DNA of 14,481 nucleotides from an uncultured Bacilli bacterium (GCA_934101275.1 CAKOQM010000033.1:1-14481); one strand, 5' to 3'; counted from the stretch's first letter, positions 1 through 8,287 are shown. Notes: generated by a model not told the origin, from the sequence alone. Made by a program: numbers and translations.

Positions 1-283
1 ATATTTCTAAGTTGATATTAAATGAAGCATAGGAATCACAATTATTGGTAACGGTAAATTCATAAGGTGTTAATTTCTTTCCTTCTTCATCTAAGATTGG
101 GTAAGCTTTTTGTAAACTAATATTGTCTTTATCTTCAAAAGTGACATTAAAGCAAGAGGAAACAATATCGTTTTGTCCGCTTTGGGTTAAATTTAAAACC
201 CATAAAGCATAAGAGATACCTATAATAGAGATAATACCTATTAATACAATAACAATGAAAACATTTTTCTTCTTTTTTGACAT
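1..283 (-). CDS. Surface protein paralogue A, N-terminal part (runs off the window)
   Basis: I read 94 codons from an ATG at 283 to the window edge; the rest lies outside. A good Shine-Dalgarno (AAAGGAG, 293-299) precedes it. The protein starts MSKKKK, then one hydrophobic segment (about residues 7-30) ending GISYALW, then an extracytoplasmic-looking stretch. The first 94 residues closely match those of the intact gene at 6218-8206, sharing the block DEEGKKLTPY and two cysteines (near residues 43 and 82) that may form a disulfide. The basic-hydrophobic-SYA start resembles the signal/anchor of TasA/camelysin-type proteins processed by SipW-like signal peptidases; that link is inference and no such peptidase is in the window. 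It lies downstream of ileS but has its own poly-G-spacer promoter, so expression is probably phase-variable. Function unknown; cell-surface location likely. Confidence 0.85.
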   Translation of the reverse strand, partial: MSKKKKNVFIVIVLIGIISIIGISYALWVLNLTQSGQNDIVSSCFNVTFEDKDNISLQKAYPILDEEGKKLTPYEFTVTNNCDSYASFNINLEI

Positions 284-314
284 TTTGATACAACTCCTTT
301 TTTTAATTATGTAA

Positions 315-336
315 CTGTTTGGATTGTTTTAAACAA
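315..336 (-). promoter_or_regulatory. Leader hairpin of surface paralogue A
   Basis: In the 5' leader, the arms TGTTT and AAACA pair around a loop of about 10 nt, roughly 16 nt upstream of the Shine-Dalgarno. The leader of paralogue B has the same element at the matching distance (8237-8257), with one pair swapped from A-T to T-A so that pairing is kept. This suggests a conserved RNA structure, but the stem is short and the role is unknown. Confidence 0.4.
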
Positions 337-357
337 ATTCTATTTATTACATGACTT

Positions 358-389
358 ATTATAACAGATACCCCCCCCCCGAGCGTCAA
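358..389 (-). promoter_or_regulatory. Poly-G spacer promoter of surface paralogue A (probable phase-variable switch)
   Basis: On the minus strand: -35 TTGACG (384-389), a 20-bp spacer made of CTC, ten Gs (371-380) and TATCTGT, then -10 TATAAT (358-363). The -10 is extended (TG-T-TATAAT). A/T tracts lie just upstream of the -35, like an UP element. The spacer is 3 bp over the sigma-A optimum, so loss of three Gs would give 17 bp. Homopolymer runs of this length slip during replication, and variable -35/-10 spacing is a known on/off mechanism for surface genes in other bacteria. The block matches 8368-8399 at all but one base. Predicted start near 350, leader about 68 nt. Confidence 0.8.
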
Positions 390-437
390 GAAATTTTCAA
401 AAAAATTTTGTGGAATGACATTGACAGATTAAATAAC

Positions 438-467
438 AAAAAAAGAATAATCACACAGACTATTCTT
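438..467 (-). terminator. Rho-independent terminator of ileS
   Basis: Minus-strand stem AAGAATAGTC / GATTATTCTT, 10 bp including one G-U, with a 5-nt loop TGTGT, running into a run of Ts. The ileS stop codon (460-462) lies inside the hairpin. It separates ileS from the surface gene at 1-283. Confidence 0.8.
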
Positions 468-3400
468 CATATACTTTAATATCAAGTAAAACTTCTTCAC
501 CATTTAAATCATATTTTGTTGTTATATCAGGATTGCTTTCGAATGAAACCGCTAAAGTTTCTTCCATAATATAGTTTTTAAATTGTTTTAATATATCATC
601 AAAACGCGCGGTACCATAGTAGTAAATAACAATTCGATCGGTGATATTAAAATCTTTTTCTTTACGTAAGTTTTGTACTTTACTAACGAGTTCTCTTGCT
701 ATACCTTCTAAAATAAGAGATTCATTTCTCGTAGTATCTAAGATAACAAAGTGATTATTTTCCATTGCTACAGCCATATTTTCTTTAGCACTTACCCGAA
801 TGTCAACCATATTTGGAGTGATAAGAATATCTTCTCCATCTAAGATTCCGTGAATATCTTTGCCATTTTCTAAAGTGGCAATTTCTTCATCGGTTAAATT
901 CATAAGCATATTTTGGAAATCTTTTATCTTTGAACCAAATACTTTACCGACTTCTTTAAAGTTTGGTTTTACAAGGAAATTCATATAAGAGGCAAGATTG
1001 CTTATGAAAACGACGTCTTTAACATTTAACTCTTCTTTAATAAGGGGAACTAAATCTTTTAAAGTATTTTCTTTTTTACCATCTAAATATACCGTTTGTA
1101 AAGGTTCACGCACCTTTATTTTTACATCTTCTCTAACGTTTCTTCCAAGACGAATCAAGTCTCTCACAAGATCCATTTTTTCTTCTAATTCATTATTTAA
1201 TAAAGCTTCATTACATTTTGGATAATCGGCTAAATGAACACTTTCTTCATTTGTTAAATCACGATACATTTCTTCTGATATAAATGGGGTTATTGGGGCA
1301 ATTAATTTACATAAACCAACTAAAACCTCATAAGTTGTAATGTAAACACTTTTCTTAGAATTATTTAATTCACTTCCCCAGAATCTTTTTCGGTTACGAC
1401 GAATATACCAGTTAGATAAATCTTCTGAAACGAAATTAGCAATCGCTTTAACAACTTTATTTAAGTCATATTCTTCAAAAGAAGCCGTAACATATTTTAC
1501 TAAATTATTATATTTAGAAAGGAGCCATTTATCAATTTCTTCACGATTTTCATATTCGATGAAGCACTCATCCGTATCAATTTGATCGGTATTAGCATAC
1601 ATTTGAAAGAAACTATATGTATTTTTTAAAGGATTGATAAACTTAGAGTGAACTTCTTTTAAACCATTGACATCAAAACGAAGAGGAACCCATACTGGTG
1701 AAACATAAGGAAGATAAAATCTTACCGTATCCGCGCCATATTCTTTCATCGTTGTAAAAGGTTCTACAATATTACCTTTACTTTTACTCATTTTTTTACC
1801 TTCAGCATCTTGAACTAAGTCATTAACTAAAACATTTTTATAAGGGGCACATCCTTTTAAAAAAGTTGATATAACAAGTAAAGTATAGAACCAGCCTCTT
1901 GTTTGATCCACACCTTCACAAATAAAATCAGCTGGAAATTGTGTTTCAAAGAAATCTTGATTTTCAAATGGATAATGATATTGGGCAAATGGCATAGATC
2001 CTGAATCAAACCAACAATCACATACATCCGAAACACGTGTCATTTCTCCACCACATTTTGGGCATTTTAATTTTATATCATCAACATATGGACGATGAAG
2101 TTCAACCGTTTTTACATCAATGTCCGTCGTCGCCATGTTTTTAAGTTCTTCTCTACTACCTACCATGTGATCATAACCGCAGGCACATCTCCATAATGGA
2201 ATTGGGGTTCCCCAGTAACGATTACGACTAATAGCCCAATCTTTAAGTTCTAAAAGCCAGTTACCAAAACGTTTTTCCCCGACATAAGCTGGATGCCAAG
2301 AAACACTTTTATTAGCTTCAATAATTTTATCTTTAAATTTGGTTGTTTCAATATAAAAACTTGGTTTTGAATAATAAATAAGTGGGGTTCCACAACGCCA
2401 GCAATGAGGATAACTGTGAACTATTTTTTGCTTTTTAAAGAGTAAATCATGATTTTTTAAATATTTAATAACTTCTAAATTAGCATCAAAAACTAAAGTT
2501 CCTTTCCAAGGTCCTTCTAAATATTTACCGTCATCTCCAACCGGATTTACATAAGAAAGTTTATAATTTTTTCCTACGCGAGCATCATCTTCCCCAAAGG
2601 CAGGAGCTAAATGAACAACACCCGTTCCACTATCCATGGTAACATATTCATCACAGCAAACAAAAAAGGCATTTCCTTCCACTTTTATTTCAGGAATTAA
2701 TTGTTCGTAATTTGTATATTCTAAATCTTTACCTTTGAAAGACTCTAATATAGTAGCTTCTTCACCAAGTACTTCAGAAACACGTTTTTTAGCTAGGATA
2801 AAACGAGTTTGTTTACTTTCACATAAAACATATTCTTCTTTAGGATTAACGCATAAACCAACGTTAGCAAGAAGTGTCCAAGGTGTTGTTGTCCAAGCAA
2901 GAAAGTAGGCATCCTTTTCTTTAGAATACATAGGTACAATAACCGTATCGGTTGATACTTCTTTATAACCTTGAGCGACTTCATGAGAAGCAAGCCCCGT
3001 ACCACATCGAGGACAATAAGGTAAAATTTTGCTACCTTCATAAAAATATCCTTCATCATAGAATTTTTTTAAAATCCACCATTCGGTTTCAATATAATCA
3101 TTTTTATATGTAATATATGGATTCAAAGTATCAATAAACTGTCCCATCTCACTCGTTAAACGAGTAAAAGTATCTTCGTTTTTCCAAACACTTTCCCGGC
3201 ATTTTTGATTGAAGGCTTCAATACCATAGTTTTCAATATCGGTTTTATTATGAAAACCAAGTTCTTTTTCTACTTGAAGTTCCACAGGAAGACCATGAGT
3301 ATCCCAGCCAATCTTACGATAAACTTGATAACCTTGCATGGTTTTGTACTTACAAAATGTATCTTTTAAAAATTTAGCAAGCATATGATGAAGTCCTGGA

Positions 3401-3564
3401 TGACCATTTGCTGTAGCAGGACCATCATAAAAAACAAATTTGGGCTTACCCTTTCTATTTTCAATGGTTTTATTACAAATTTCTGTAACCGATCCCCAAG
3501 AATCTATAATGCTTTGATTAACAACACTTACCTCTCTTTTATCCAGTTCTTTAAAATTTTTCAT
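460..3564 (-). CDS. ileS: Isoleucyl-tRNA synthetase, IleS2-like with GLHH signature
   Basis: Charges tRNA-Ile with isoleucine in the cytoplasm and edits valine. I choose the ATG at 3564 (1034 aa) because AAGGA sits 6 nt before it, whereas it touches the alternative ATG at 3570. Numbering from 3564: class I signature region GHPGLHH with GLHH at 57-60, where HXGH is expected; WDTHGLPVE at about 87-95; cysteine pair CPRC at 184-187; CP1 editing domain with WTTTPW (224-229) and GTGVVHLAPAFGEDD (313-327); further paired cysteines near 388-391, 501-504 and 515-517, probably zinc sites; KMSKS at 591-595; then the anticodon-binding region. The length and the PGxHH form fit the longer, eukaryote-like IleS2 branch rather than the roughly 920-residue IleS1. 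Expression is controlled by the T-box upstream. The swapped signature is the one unusual feature. Confidence 0.97.
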   Translation of the reverse strand: MKNFKELDKREVSVVNQSIIDSWGSVTEICNKTIENRKGKPKFVFYDGPATANGHPGLHHMLAKFLKDTFCKYKTMQGYQVYRKIGWDTHGLPVELQVEKELGFHNKTDIENYGIEAFNQKCRESVWKNEDTFTRLTSEMGQFIDTLNPYITYKNDYIETEWWILKKFYDEGYFYEGSKILPYCPRCGTGLASHEVAQGYKEVSTDTVIVPMYSKEKDAYFLAWTTTPWTLLANVGLCVNPKEEYVLCESKQTRFILAKKRVSEVLGEEATILESFKGKDLEYTNYEQLIPEIKVEGNAFFVCCDEYVTMDSGTGVVHLAPAFGEDDARVGKNYKLSYVNPVGDDGKYLEGPWKGTLVFDANLEVIKYLKNHDLLFKKQKIVHSYPHCWRCGTPLIYYSKPSFYIETTKFKDKIIEANKSVSWHPAYVGEKRFGNWLLELKDWAISRNRYWGTPIPLWRCACGYDHMVGSREELKNMATTDIDVKTVELHRPYVDDIKLKCPKCGGEMTRVSDVCDCWFDSGSMPFAQYHYPFENQDFFETQFPADFICEGVDQTRGWFYTLLVISTFLKGCAPYKNVLVNDLVQDAEGKKMSKSKGNIVEPFTTMKEYGADTVRFYLPYVSPVWVPLRFDVNGLKEVHSKFINPLKNTYSFFQMYANTDQIDTDECFIEYENREEIDKWLLSKYNNLVKYVTASFEEYDLNKVVKAIANFVSEDLSNWYIRRNRKRFWGSELNNSKKSVYITTYEVLVGLCKLIAPITPFISEEMYRDLTNEESVHLADYPKCNEALLNNELEEKMDLVRDLIRLGRNVREDVKIKVREPLQTVYLDGKKENTLKDLVPLIKEELNVKDVVFISNLASYMNFLVKPNFKEVGKVFGSKIKDFQNMLMNLTDEEIATLENGKDIHGILDGEDILITPNMVDIRVSAKENMAVAMENNHFVILDTTRNESLILEGIARELVSKVQNLRKEKDFNITDRIVIYYYGTARFDDILKQFKNYIMEETLAVSFESNPDITTKYDLNGEEVLLDIKVYEE

Positions 3565-3580
3565 AAACATTCCTTTCCAT

Positions 3581-3627
3581 AAAAAAAGGAGGATACCAAA
3601 GGAGTCATAAATGACGGTACCATCCTT
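3581..3627 (-). terminator. T-box attenuator terminator hairpin
   Basis: Minus strand: GGATGGTACC pairs with GGTATCCTCC (one mismatch, one G-U), with an inner GTCA/TGAC helix closed by TTTA, followed by seven Ts (3581-3587). The 5' arm contains the T-box UGGU/ACC element, so terminator and antiterminator are mutually exclusive. It ends about 17 nt before the ileS ATG. Confidence 0.88.
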
Positions 3628-3770
3628 AATTTAACTTATTTTACCTTTAACGGAAGTTACCCGAAAACGTAGTATTTAAGTGATATTTATAAAAGACTTT
3701 TATTTGGTTCCACCTACCCCAAACTCTCTCTAAAAAGCTGCTTTATAAACGTGTCTTAACGTTTTTTTAC
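3581..3770 (-). promoter_or_regulatory. T-box riboswitch, Ile specifier, controlling ileS
   Basis: The minus-strand leader shows the usual order: an AGAGAG motif followed by the GGTAGGTGGAACC distal Stem I loop (about 3705-3736), a candidate specifier ATC (Ile) at 3682-3684 followed by A, then the T-box TGGTACC near 3615-3623 and the attenuator. The UGGU would pair with an ACCA tRNA end, fitting an A discriminator. Uncharged tRNA-Ile is expected to stabilise the antiterminator and allow ileS transcription. The specifier agreeing with the downstream gene makes this firm; I did not fold the full Stem I. Confidence 0.93.
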
Positions 3771-3776
3771 CATTTC

Positions 3777-3805
3777 ATTATAAAAAATTAATTAATACTT
3801 GTCAA
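3777..3805 (-). promoter_or_regulatory. Sigma-A promoter of the T-box/ileS unit
   Basis: Minus strand: perfect -35 TTGACA (3800-3805), 17-bp AT-rich spacer, perfect -10 TATAAT (3777-3782). The TGA stop of lon (3802-3804) lies inside the -35 hexamer. No terminator was seen between lon and this promoter, so lon readthrough into the T-box is possible. This promoter is the local reference for normal spacing, against the 20-bp poly-G promoters. Confidence 0.88.
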
Positions 3806-6117
3806 TTAAAAATATGTTCATAAATTTCTAAATAATTACTTACGAGAATGATTTCTAAATTGTTTTTTACTTCTTTTGGAACCTCTTTAACATCATTTTT
3901 ATTTTTAGAAGGTATATAAACCTTTTTTATCCCATAATTATAAGCCCCGATAAGTTTTTCCTTAATGCCACCAACAGGCAAAATTTCTCCTCTTAAAGTC
4001 ATTTCTCCTGTAAATGCAATATCTTTTGCGACTTTTTTCTTTTTTAAAAGACTAATTAAAGAGGTAGTAATAGAAACACCGGCACTTGGCCCATTTTTAG
4101 GGGTAGCCCCACTTAAAAAGTGAAAATGAATATTTTTTTTATTAAAACTATTCTCGCTTAAATTAAAAAGAGAACCATTAGCTTTAATATAACTTGTCAC
4201 GACTTTTAAAGATTCTTTTAAAGTATCCCCTAGAGAACCTGTTGTATAAACTTCTCCTTTACCATTAAAAGAGACGGCTTCCACTTGCATAACAGCACCG
4301 CCAAAAGGTGTGACGGCAAGCATATTAACAAGCCCACATTCATGTAAAAGAGGCTGATCTTGTTCTCTTAAATCCTTGATATCTAAATACTTTTTTAGGT
4401 CTTTTGGCCCTAGAGAAACATGCAAATTTTGTTCTTCCTTCATACTTTGTAAGATGATTTTTCTATAAATATCATGAAGTTTTCTTTGTAAATCTCGGAC
4501 ACCTGCTTCCGAAGTATAATTTAATATTAAAGCTTTTAGTGCCTCATCCGTTATATTTATTTCTTCCTTTAAAACATGATAATCATTTAAAATACGAGGA
4601 ATTAAATAGTTTTTTGAAAGCGTTATTTTTTCAAAGACCGTGTAACTCGATAGTTCAATAATTTCTAAACGATCTTTAAGTTCGCTAGGAATATTATCCT
4701 TATTATTCGCCGTTAAAAGAAAAAGAACATGACTTAAATCAAAAGGCTCTTCTAAATAGGAGTCCATAAAATCTTGATTTAAATTTGGGTCTAATATATC
4801 AAGGAGAGTACTTGCTGGATCACCTTTATAATCTTTTACCATTTTATCCACTTCATCAATGAGTAAAACAGGATTTTTCGTTCCACATTTTTTTAAAGCT
4901 TCAATAATTTTACCAGGTGCACTTCCTATATAAGAACGGCGGTTACCGACAAGTTCCGTAGAATCGTTTAAACCTCCCACACTTATTTTATAAAAGGAAC
5001 GGTGAAGACTTCTCGAAATGGAAGAAGCTATCGTACTTTTTCCAACTCCTGGAGGCCCTACTAAACAAATGATAGGTGCTTGAAGGAGTGGATTTCTTTT
5101 TTTCATCGCCGCATACTCTAAAATACGTTCTTTTACTTTTTCTAAACCATAATGGGTTTTATTTAAACTTTTTTCAATTTCTTTTAAATCTTCTTGTTCG
5201 ATACTTTCTTCATTCCAAGGAAGTGAAAAGAAAAGTTCTAAATAGTTTCTCGAAAAGCCTATTTCAGGACTCATTTCATTCATACATTCGTATTTATGAA
5301 TTTCTGCTTCAATCTTTTTGAATGTCGTATTTCGAAGGTTTAAAGAGGATAACTTTTCTAAATAAGCCTCTACTTCATCTTGTTTTTTATTTTCTTCGCC
5401 CAGTTCTTTTTCAATCTCTTTAATTCTTTCTCTTAAAACATACTCCTTTTGACTTTTTTCCATCTCTTCTTGTAAAGATTCATTAATTTGTTGATCTAAT
5501 TTAATAATTTTTAATTCAACAACTAAATCTTGAATAAGCTTATTGGCCCTTTTTAAAGCATTTAATTCTTCCATATAAAAGATTTTATTTTCTTTCGTGG
5601 TAGGAAGTAAACCTGCAATAAAATCTGTCAGTTCGTTTAAATCATGCACATTTTGAATTTCCGATAAAGAATTATTAGAAAAATTAGCATTAGATCGAAT
5701 AAATTTACGAAATAAACGTTTCAATTCTCTTTGTAAAGAAACTTCTTCTGTTTCATCAATTTTCGGTAAATGAAGCACATAAAAACGACACTCCAAAACA
5801 TCTTGTTCGTGCTTGTTATTAAAATATCTTGCTATTTTTACTCTTTTAATGCCGCGGATAGTTACTCGTATATGATCATTTGGAAGCGTTATTTTTTTTG
5901 TCACTTGACCAATTACTGCAACATCTGGCAAGTCTTCTACTTCAGGACGTTCTTCTAAAGAATCCTTTGGTGAAACTAATATCATTTCATTGTTAAAATA
6001 CTTTTCACTTAATTCCAGTGTCTTAAAAGAGAGCGTGTGATTGAGTTCTACTTTCACCTCTTGGTTGGGTAGCAAAACAAAATCTTTAAGTAGCATAACA
6101 GGTAAAGTTTTTGCCAT
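3802..6117 (-). CDS. lon: ATP-dependent protease Lon (LonA)
   Basis: Cytoplasmic AAA+ serine protease that degrades misfolded and regulatory proteins. It has 771 residues, normal for LonA (about 770-800). Order: N-terminal substrate-binding LON domain (about 1-205), a charged coiled-coil-like linker (about 210-285), AAA+ module with Walker A GPPGVGKS (354-361), Walker B LLIDEVDK (418-425) and an arginine-rich sensor region after 480, then the protease domain with catalytic Ser678 in GPSAG and Lys719 in GGIKEK. The start at 6117 follows AGGGAG with 7-nt spacing. It has its own promoter with a palindrome over the -35. I see no terminator between the surface gene at 6218 and this promoter, so some lon message could come from upstream. 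All key residues are intact. Confidence 0.97.
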   Translation of the reverse strand: MAKTLPVMLLKDFVLLPNQEVKVELNHTLSFKTLELSEKYFNNEMILVSPKDSLEERPEVEDLPDVAVIGQVTKKITLPNDHIRVTIRGIKRVKIARYFNNKHEQDVLECRFYVLHLPKIDETEEVSLQRELKRLFRKFIRSNANFSNNSLSEIQNVHDLNELTDFIAGLLPTTKENKIFYMEELNALKRANKLIQDLVVELKIIKLDQQINESLQEEMEKSQKEYVLRERIKEIEKELGEENKKQDEVEAYLEKLSSLNLRNTTFKKIEAEIHKYECMNEMSPEIGFSRNYLELFFSLPWNEESIEQEDLKEIEKSLNKTHYGLEKVKERILEYAAMKKRNPLLQAPIICLVGPPGVGKSTIASSISRSLHRSFYKISVGGLNDSTELVGNRRSYIGSAPGKIIEALKKCGTKNPVLLIDEVDKMVKDYKGDPASTLLDILDPNLNQDFMDSYLEEPFDLSHVLFLLTANNKDNIPSELKDRLEIIELSSYTVFEKITLSKNYLIPRILNDYHVLKEEINITDEALKALILNYTSEAGVRDLQRKLHDIYRKIILQSMKEEQNLHVSLGPKDLKKYLDIKDLREQDQPLLHECGLVNMLAVTPFGGAVMQVEAVSFNGKGEVYTTGSLGDTLKESLKVVTSYIKANGSLFNLSENSFNKKNIHFHFLSGATPKNGPSAGVSITTSLISLLKKKKVAKDIAFTGEMTLRGEILPVGGIKEKLIGAYNYGIKKVYIPSKNKNDVKEVPKEVKNNLEIILVSNYLEIYEHIFN

Positions 6118-6146
6118 ATGACCACTCCCTAAACAATTTATCTATT

Positions 6147-6175
6147 ATTATAAAAGGCAAAAAAGCGTTTGTAAA
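6147..6175 (-). promoter_or_regulatory. Sigma-A promoter of lon
   Basis: Minus strand: -35 TTTACA (6170-6175, one mismatch to consensus), 17-bp spacer, -10 TATAAT (6147-6152). Predicted leader about 23 nt. Confidence 0.8.
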
Positions 6176-6187
6176 GTATATTTACAA
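6169..6187. promoter_or_regulatory. Palindrome over the lon -35, candidate operator
   Basis: TTGTAAA, five bases, TTTACAA: a perfect 7-bp inverted repeat whose left half covers the lon -35 hexamer. Position and symmetry fit a dimeric repressor site. It is neither CIRCE (TTAGCACTC-N9-GAGTGCTAA) nor the CtsR heptad repeat. In AT-rich DNA such a repeat can arise by chance, so function is unproven. Confidence 0.4.
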
Positions 6188-6217
6188 CAATTTGACACAC
6201 ATTAAACCACAATCATG

Positions 6218-8206
6218 TTAGCTTTCGATAATCTCATAAGGACTACTTGACGTACCTATTCCCCCACTTATTTTAGTGTCCCCTTTTATATTTATAACGG
6301 CACGAACACCTAAACCAATTGTTACATTATTATACCCAGCTATAAAACCACCAGTATCCAAAAAAAATGCTCTTGCAGTAGATAATGTAGAATTATAATA
6401 ACTCGGCGACATAGTCCAATAAGTATAATTAGTATATGTATATGTAGATTTGTTAATATATCCATCGGCTAGACCAGAAATCATAAGCTCATCACCTGTA
6501 ATAAGACCAATGGGATATAACAATACCTTGTTGCCCTTTGTGTTAGTTTTCAATGTAAAAAGGTCGTTTATTTGTGGACATTTTAATGTAGGTTCTTTGG
6601 TCTGATAATATCGTTGATAAAAACCATAATTTATATTTGAATTTGATTCTGAATAGCCATCACCTAAAACTAAACTACGATCATTGCAAAAACCTGCATC
6701 GGCAAGAAATCGTTCATTATTAGTGTTTAAAATATTTTCTTGGTACCACTCTTCTAAATAACTTTTAATATTACTATTCATCTCATTAGCCGTCGTTTTC
6801 TCGTAACTTTCATTTAAAATACTACCATACATAAACCCACTATAGGCAGGATTTATAACTAAATTATTAAATGAAACATTTTTCTTGTTCAAAGCTTCAA
6901 TTCCCATTGAATTAACTTTTGCTCCAGCATACAAAAGACGAACACTACCATCACCATTAATGCGAAGAATGCGCCAATAAAATCCTGCAAATTTCATATA
7001 GTTATTCGTAACAGATCCACGATAATAGTAACTTACTCCATCATCATCTTCCATTTGATATAGTCCTTTATCTGATTTGTCACTTTCCTGTTCTGTTTGA
7101 GTTAAAGAATAGCCTTTTAAATTATAATTTCTTGTTTTTATCGATGTACCACCGGAGCCTGTTGACGTTCCATCAACATAAGTTGCACCAGTTAATTCGT
7201 ATATAGTAGGACATCCTGTGTTACTCACCCACGGAGAGACTATATCGTTTGAATTTGTATTATATCCAGCACCACAAAAATAATATTTTTCACCATTATC
7301 ATAATTAAGTATTGTTGGATCATACATATTCACATCAACAAGATTATATTTCCCTGAAGTTTGATCAATGCTATAGCTTGTCCCAAGTGATAATAAAACA
7401 TTTTCAGCTGTTAAATTTTTAAATCTTTCATCACTATCTTTTAAGGCCACCAAATCAGGATGAGGCATTTTTGCTGATATATTGGATGTCATATTTGACT
7501 TACTTTCATTCCATATTAAGATAGGTGCTGTTTTACTAAAATCAGGTGTTTGTTTTGATGCTATTTTCTGTTTGGATATCTCAGGACTGGTTTGATATTC
7601 GTTAGCTAAGATGGCATCGGCTAATGTGTTATATCCGGCATCAATTGGTGTATAGGTACTTCTTTGAGCACTGATGGTTACTTTGGATAAAAATATGGTG
7701 TTCATAGCATCTGTGTCTTCTACTGTTACATTTTCATCCATCCATAATCTTAAAGTGTAATCAGAGCTATCTTCCGTTCCTAAAGTGCCTTTTAATAAAA
7801 TTTTAGAGGTAGTTGCATTATCTAAAGTTACTTCTGTACTTTCTAAATCCTTTAAATTTGTGATAGCTTCACTATTTACCATAGCTTTTATATATTTATA
7901 AGGCATAGTTGTCTCTTTTAATATTTCTAAGTTAATAGTGTAACTTAAAAATAAATCACAGGTATTTGTTATAGTAAAACTATAAGGAGTTAGCTTTTTT
8001 CCTTCTTCATCACTTATAGGATAAGCTTTTTCTAAATTGATATCATTTTTTTCATTTGTTAAAGACAAACTTAAACAGCTTGTTACTAACTTATTTGGAT
8101 TATTCTGTGAAAATGTTAAAACCCAATAAGCATAAGAAATGCCTACAATACTTAAGATGAATAAAATGACACCTGTTATTAATACAATTTTTTTCTTTTT
8201 TGACAT
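6218..8206 (-). CDS. Large secreted/surface protein, paralogue B (intact)
   Basis: 662 residues; ATG at 8206 with AAGGAG at 8216-8221. Residues 1-6 are MSKKKK, 7-29 a hydrophobic signal/anchor ending GISYAYW; the rest looks extracytoplasmic. Cysteines fall in spaced pairs: C44/C83 (shared with paralogue A), C311/C332, and C507/C543 (shared with the broken copy at 10536-11368). Residues about 390-430 carry the module VSYYYRGSVTNNYMKFAGFYWRI followed by NGDGSVRLLYAG, and 597-640 carry YWTMSP followed by GVRAVINIKGD. From memory these resemble domains common in uncultured Firmicutes, the last similar to DUF6273-like C-type-lectin-type ends; no database was searched. There is no C-terminal sorting signal, so it is not an obvious sortase substrate. 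It is expressed from the poly-G promoter at 8368-8399 and possibly a second -10 at 8279. Molecular function unknown; a variable adhesin or ligand binder is the leading guess. Confidence 0.9.
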   Translation of the reverse strand: MSKKKKIVLITGVILFILSIVGISYAYWVLTFSQNNPNKLVTSCLSLSLTNEKNDINLEKAYPISDEEGKKLTPYSFTITNTCDLFLSYTINLEILKETTMPYKYIKAMVNSEAITNLKDLESTEVTLDNATTSKILLKGTLGTEDSSDYTLRLWMDENVTVEDTDAMNTIFLSKVTISAQRSTYTPIDAGYNTLADAILANEYQTSPEISKQKIASKQTPDFSKTAPILIWNESKSNMTSNISAKMPHPDLVALKDSDERFKNLTAENVLLSLGTSYSIDQTSGKYNLVDVNMYDPTILNYDNGEKYYFCGAGYNTNSNDIVSPWVSNTGCPTIYELTGATYVDGTSTGSGGTSIKTRNYNLKGYSLTQTEQESDKSDKGLYQMEDDDGVSYYYRGSVTNNYMKFAGFYWRILRINGDGSVRLLYAGAKVNSMGIEALNKKNVSFNNLVINPAYSGFMYGSILNESYEKTTANEMNSNIKSYLEEWYQENILNTNNERFLADAGFCNDRSLVLGDGYSESNSNINYGFYQRYYQTKEPTLKCPQINDLFTLKTNTKGNKVLLYPIGLITGDELMISGLADGYINKSTYTYTNYTYWTMSPSYYNSTLSTARAFFLDTGGFIAGYNNVTIGLGVRAVINIKGDTKISGGIGTSSSPYEIIES

Positions 8207-8236
8207 GAAAAATTACTCCTTTATTTTAGTATGTAA

Positions 8237-8257
8237 CAGTTTGGTTATTTTAAACTG
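8237..8257 (-). promoter_or_regulatory. Leader hairpin of surface paralogue B
   Basis: Perfect 6-bp inverted repeat CAGTTT / AAACTG around a 9-nt loop, about 16 nt upstream of the Shine-Dalgarno. Counterpart of 315-336, with a compensatory change in the second pair. Possible translation or mRNA-stability element; role unknown. Confidence 0.4.
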
Positions 8258-8278
8258 TCTCTATTTTTTTCATTTTGG

Positions 8279-8287
8279 ATTATAACA
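8279..8287 (-). promoter_or_regulatory. Second extended -10 (TGTTATAAT) in paralogue B leader
   Basis: This -10 lies at the same distance from the start codon (73 bp) as the phase-variable -10 of paralogue A (75 bp), but here there is no G tract and no recognisable -35 upstream. It looks like the old promoter position, now lacking its -35 and G tract. It might give weak constitutive transcription through the extended -10 alone. Confidence 0.45.

Noticed and set aside
3802..3804. Mycoplasma genetic code (TGA as Trp)
   Set aside because: lon ends correctly at TGA with a normal length, and tryptophans in conserved motifs are encoded by TGG.
998..5958. Small plus-strand open frames inside ileS and lon
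   Set aside because: They are antisense to strongly conserved coding sequence, lack ribosome binding sites and encode low-complexity or unrecognisable peptides.
6121..6200. CIRCE or CtsR operator upstream of lon
   Set aside because: Neither the TTAGCACTC inverted repeat nor the GGTCAAA-type tandem heptad is present; only the unrelated TTGTAAA palindrome is seen.
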